Source of the DNA: Neptunomonas sp.
GTDB taxonomy: Bacteria > Pseudomonadota > Gammaproteobacteria > Pseudomonadales > Balneatricaceae
Length of the DNA: 5,283 bases
Reading direction: 5' to 3'
Assembly (NCBI GenBank): GCA_004195305.1
Contig: SDWN01000223.1
Coordinates: 1 to 5,283 of the forward strand
Part shown: one piece after another, positions 5,266 to 5,283 of the stretch
Numbering within the stretch: the first letter of the stretch is position 1
Layout of the letters: the number at the start of each line of letters is the position of its first letter
Made by a program: the position numbers and the translations under genes
The notes under the pieces: generated by a model
Seen by the model: the letters and a program-made list of their open reading frames with translations, nothing else
Databases searched by the model: none
Told to the model about the DNA's origin: nothing

Positions 5266-5283
5266 TATGAATTAGCCTAAGAT

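Overview
The window looks like a contig fragment from a Gram-negative bacterium, most plausibly a gammaproteobacterium. This is inferred from protein families, compact gene spacing, strong Shine-Dalgarno sites and REP-like intergenic hairpins; the species is not identifiable by eye. The first 19 bases are not genomic. They are the Tn5/Nextera mosaic-end adapter left on the assembly, so the real sequence starts at base 20.

Left part (20-1030, minus strand): an OsmC/YhfA-like thiol peroxidase-family gene followed 27 bp downstream by a membrane protein of the isoprenylcysteine-methyltransferase/NnrU-like family, cut off by the contig end. A good sigma70-type promoter (TTGAGC-N17-TATATT) lies just upstream of the OsmC gene.

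Middle (1031-3352): a 357-bp gene-free stretch carries a chain of small hairpins with a repeated 14-bp word. This repeat runs into the 3' end of the next gene and supplies its stop codon and last six residues. That gene (1388-3352, minus) encodes a 654-residue regulator with an unusual architecture: an N-terminal STAND-type P-loop ATPase, a middle region resembling a GNAT acetyltransferase, and a C-terminal OmpR/PhoB-type winged-helix DNA-binding domain.

Right part (3353-4972): a 236-bp divergent intergenic region separates the regulator from a plus-strand two-gene operon. Its products are a cysteine-rich soluble DUF1326 protein and a DUF2182 polytopic membrane protein (predicted metal-binding). 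The intergenic region contains two perfect 10-bp direct repeats at 11-bp spacing, the geometry expected for an OmpR/PhoB-type domain, plus two perfect 7-bp inverted repeats, one of which spans the likely -10 element. The simplest model is a locally regulated module: the STAND-GNAT-wHTH protein senses a ligand and controls the DUF1326-DUF2182 pair, which probably handles a thiophilic metal or a thiol chemistry. The function of the pair is not established here.

Right end (4973-5283): no supported gene, a GC-rich hairpin nested inside a 7-bp inverted repeat, and three perfect copies of a 14-bp tandem repeat near the contig end.
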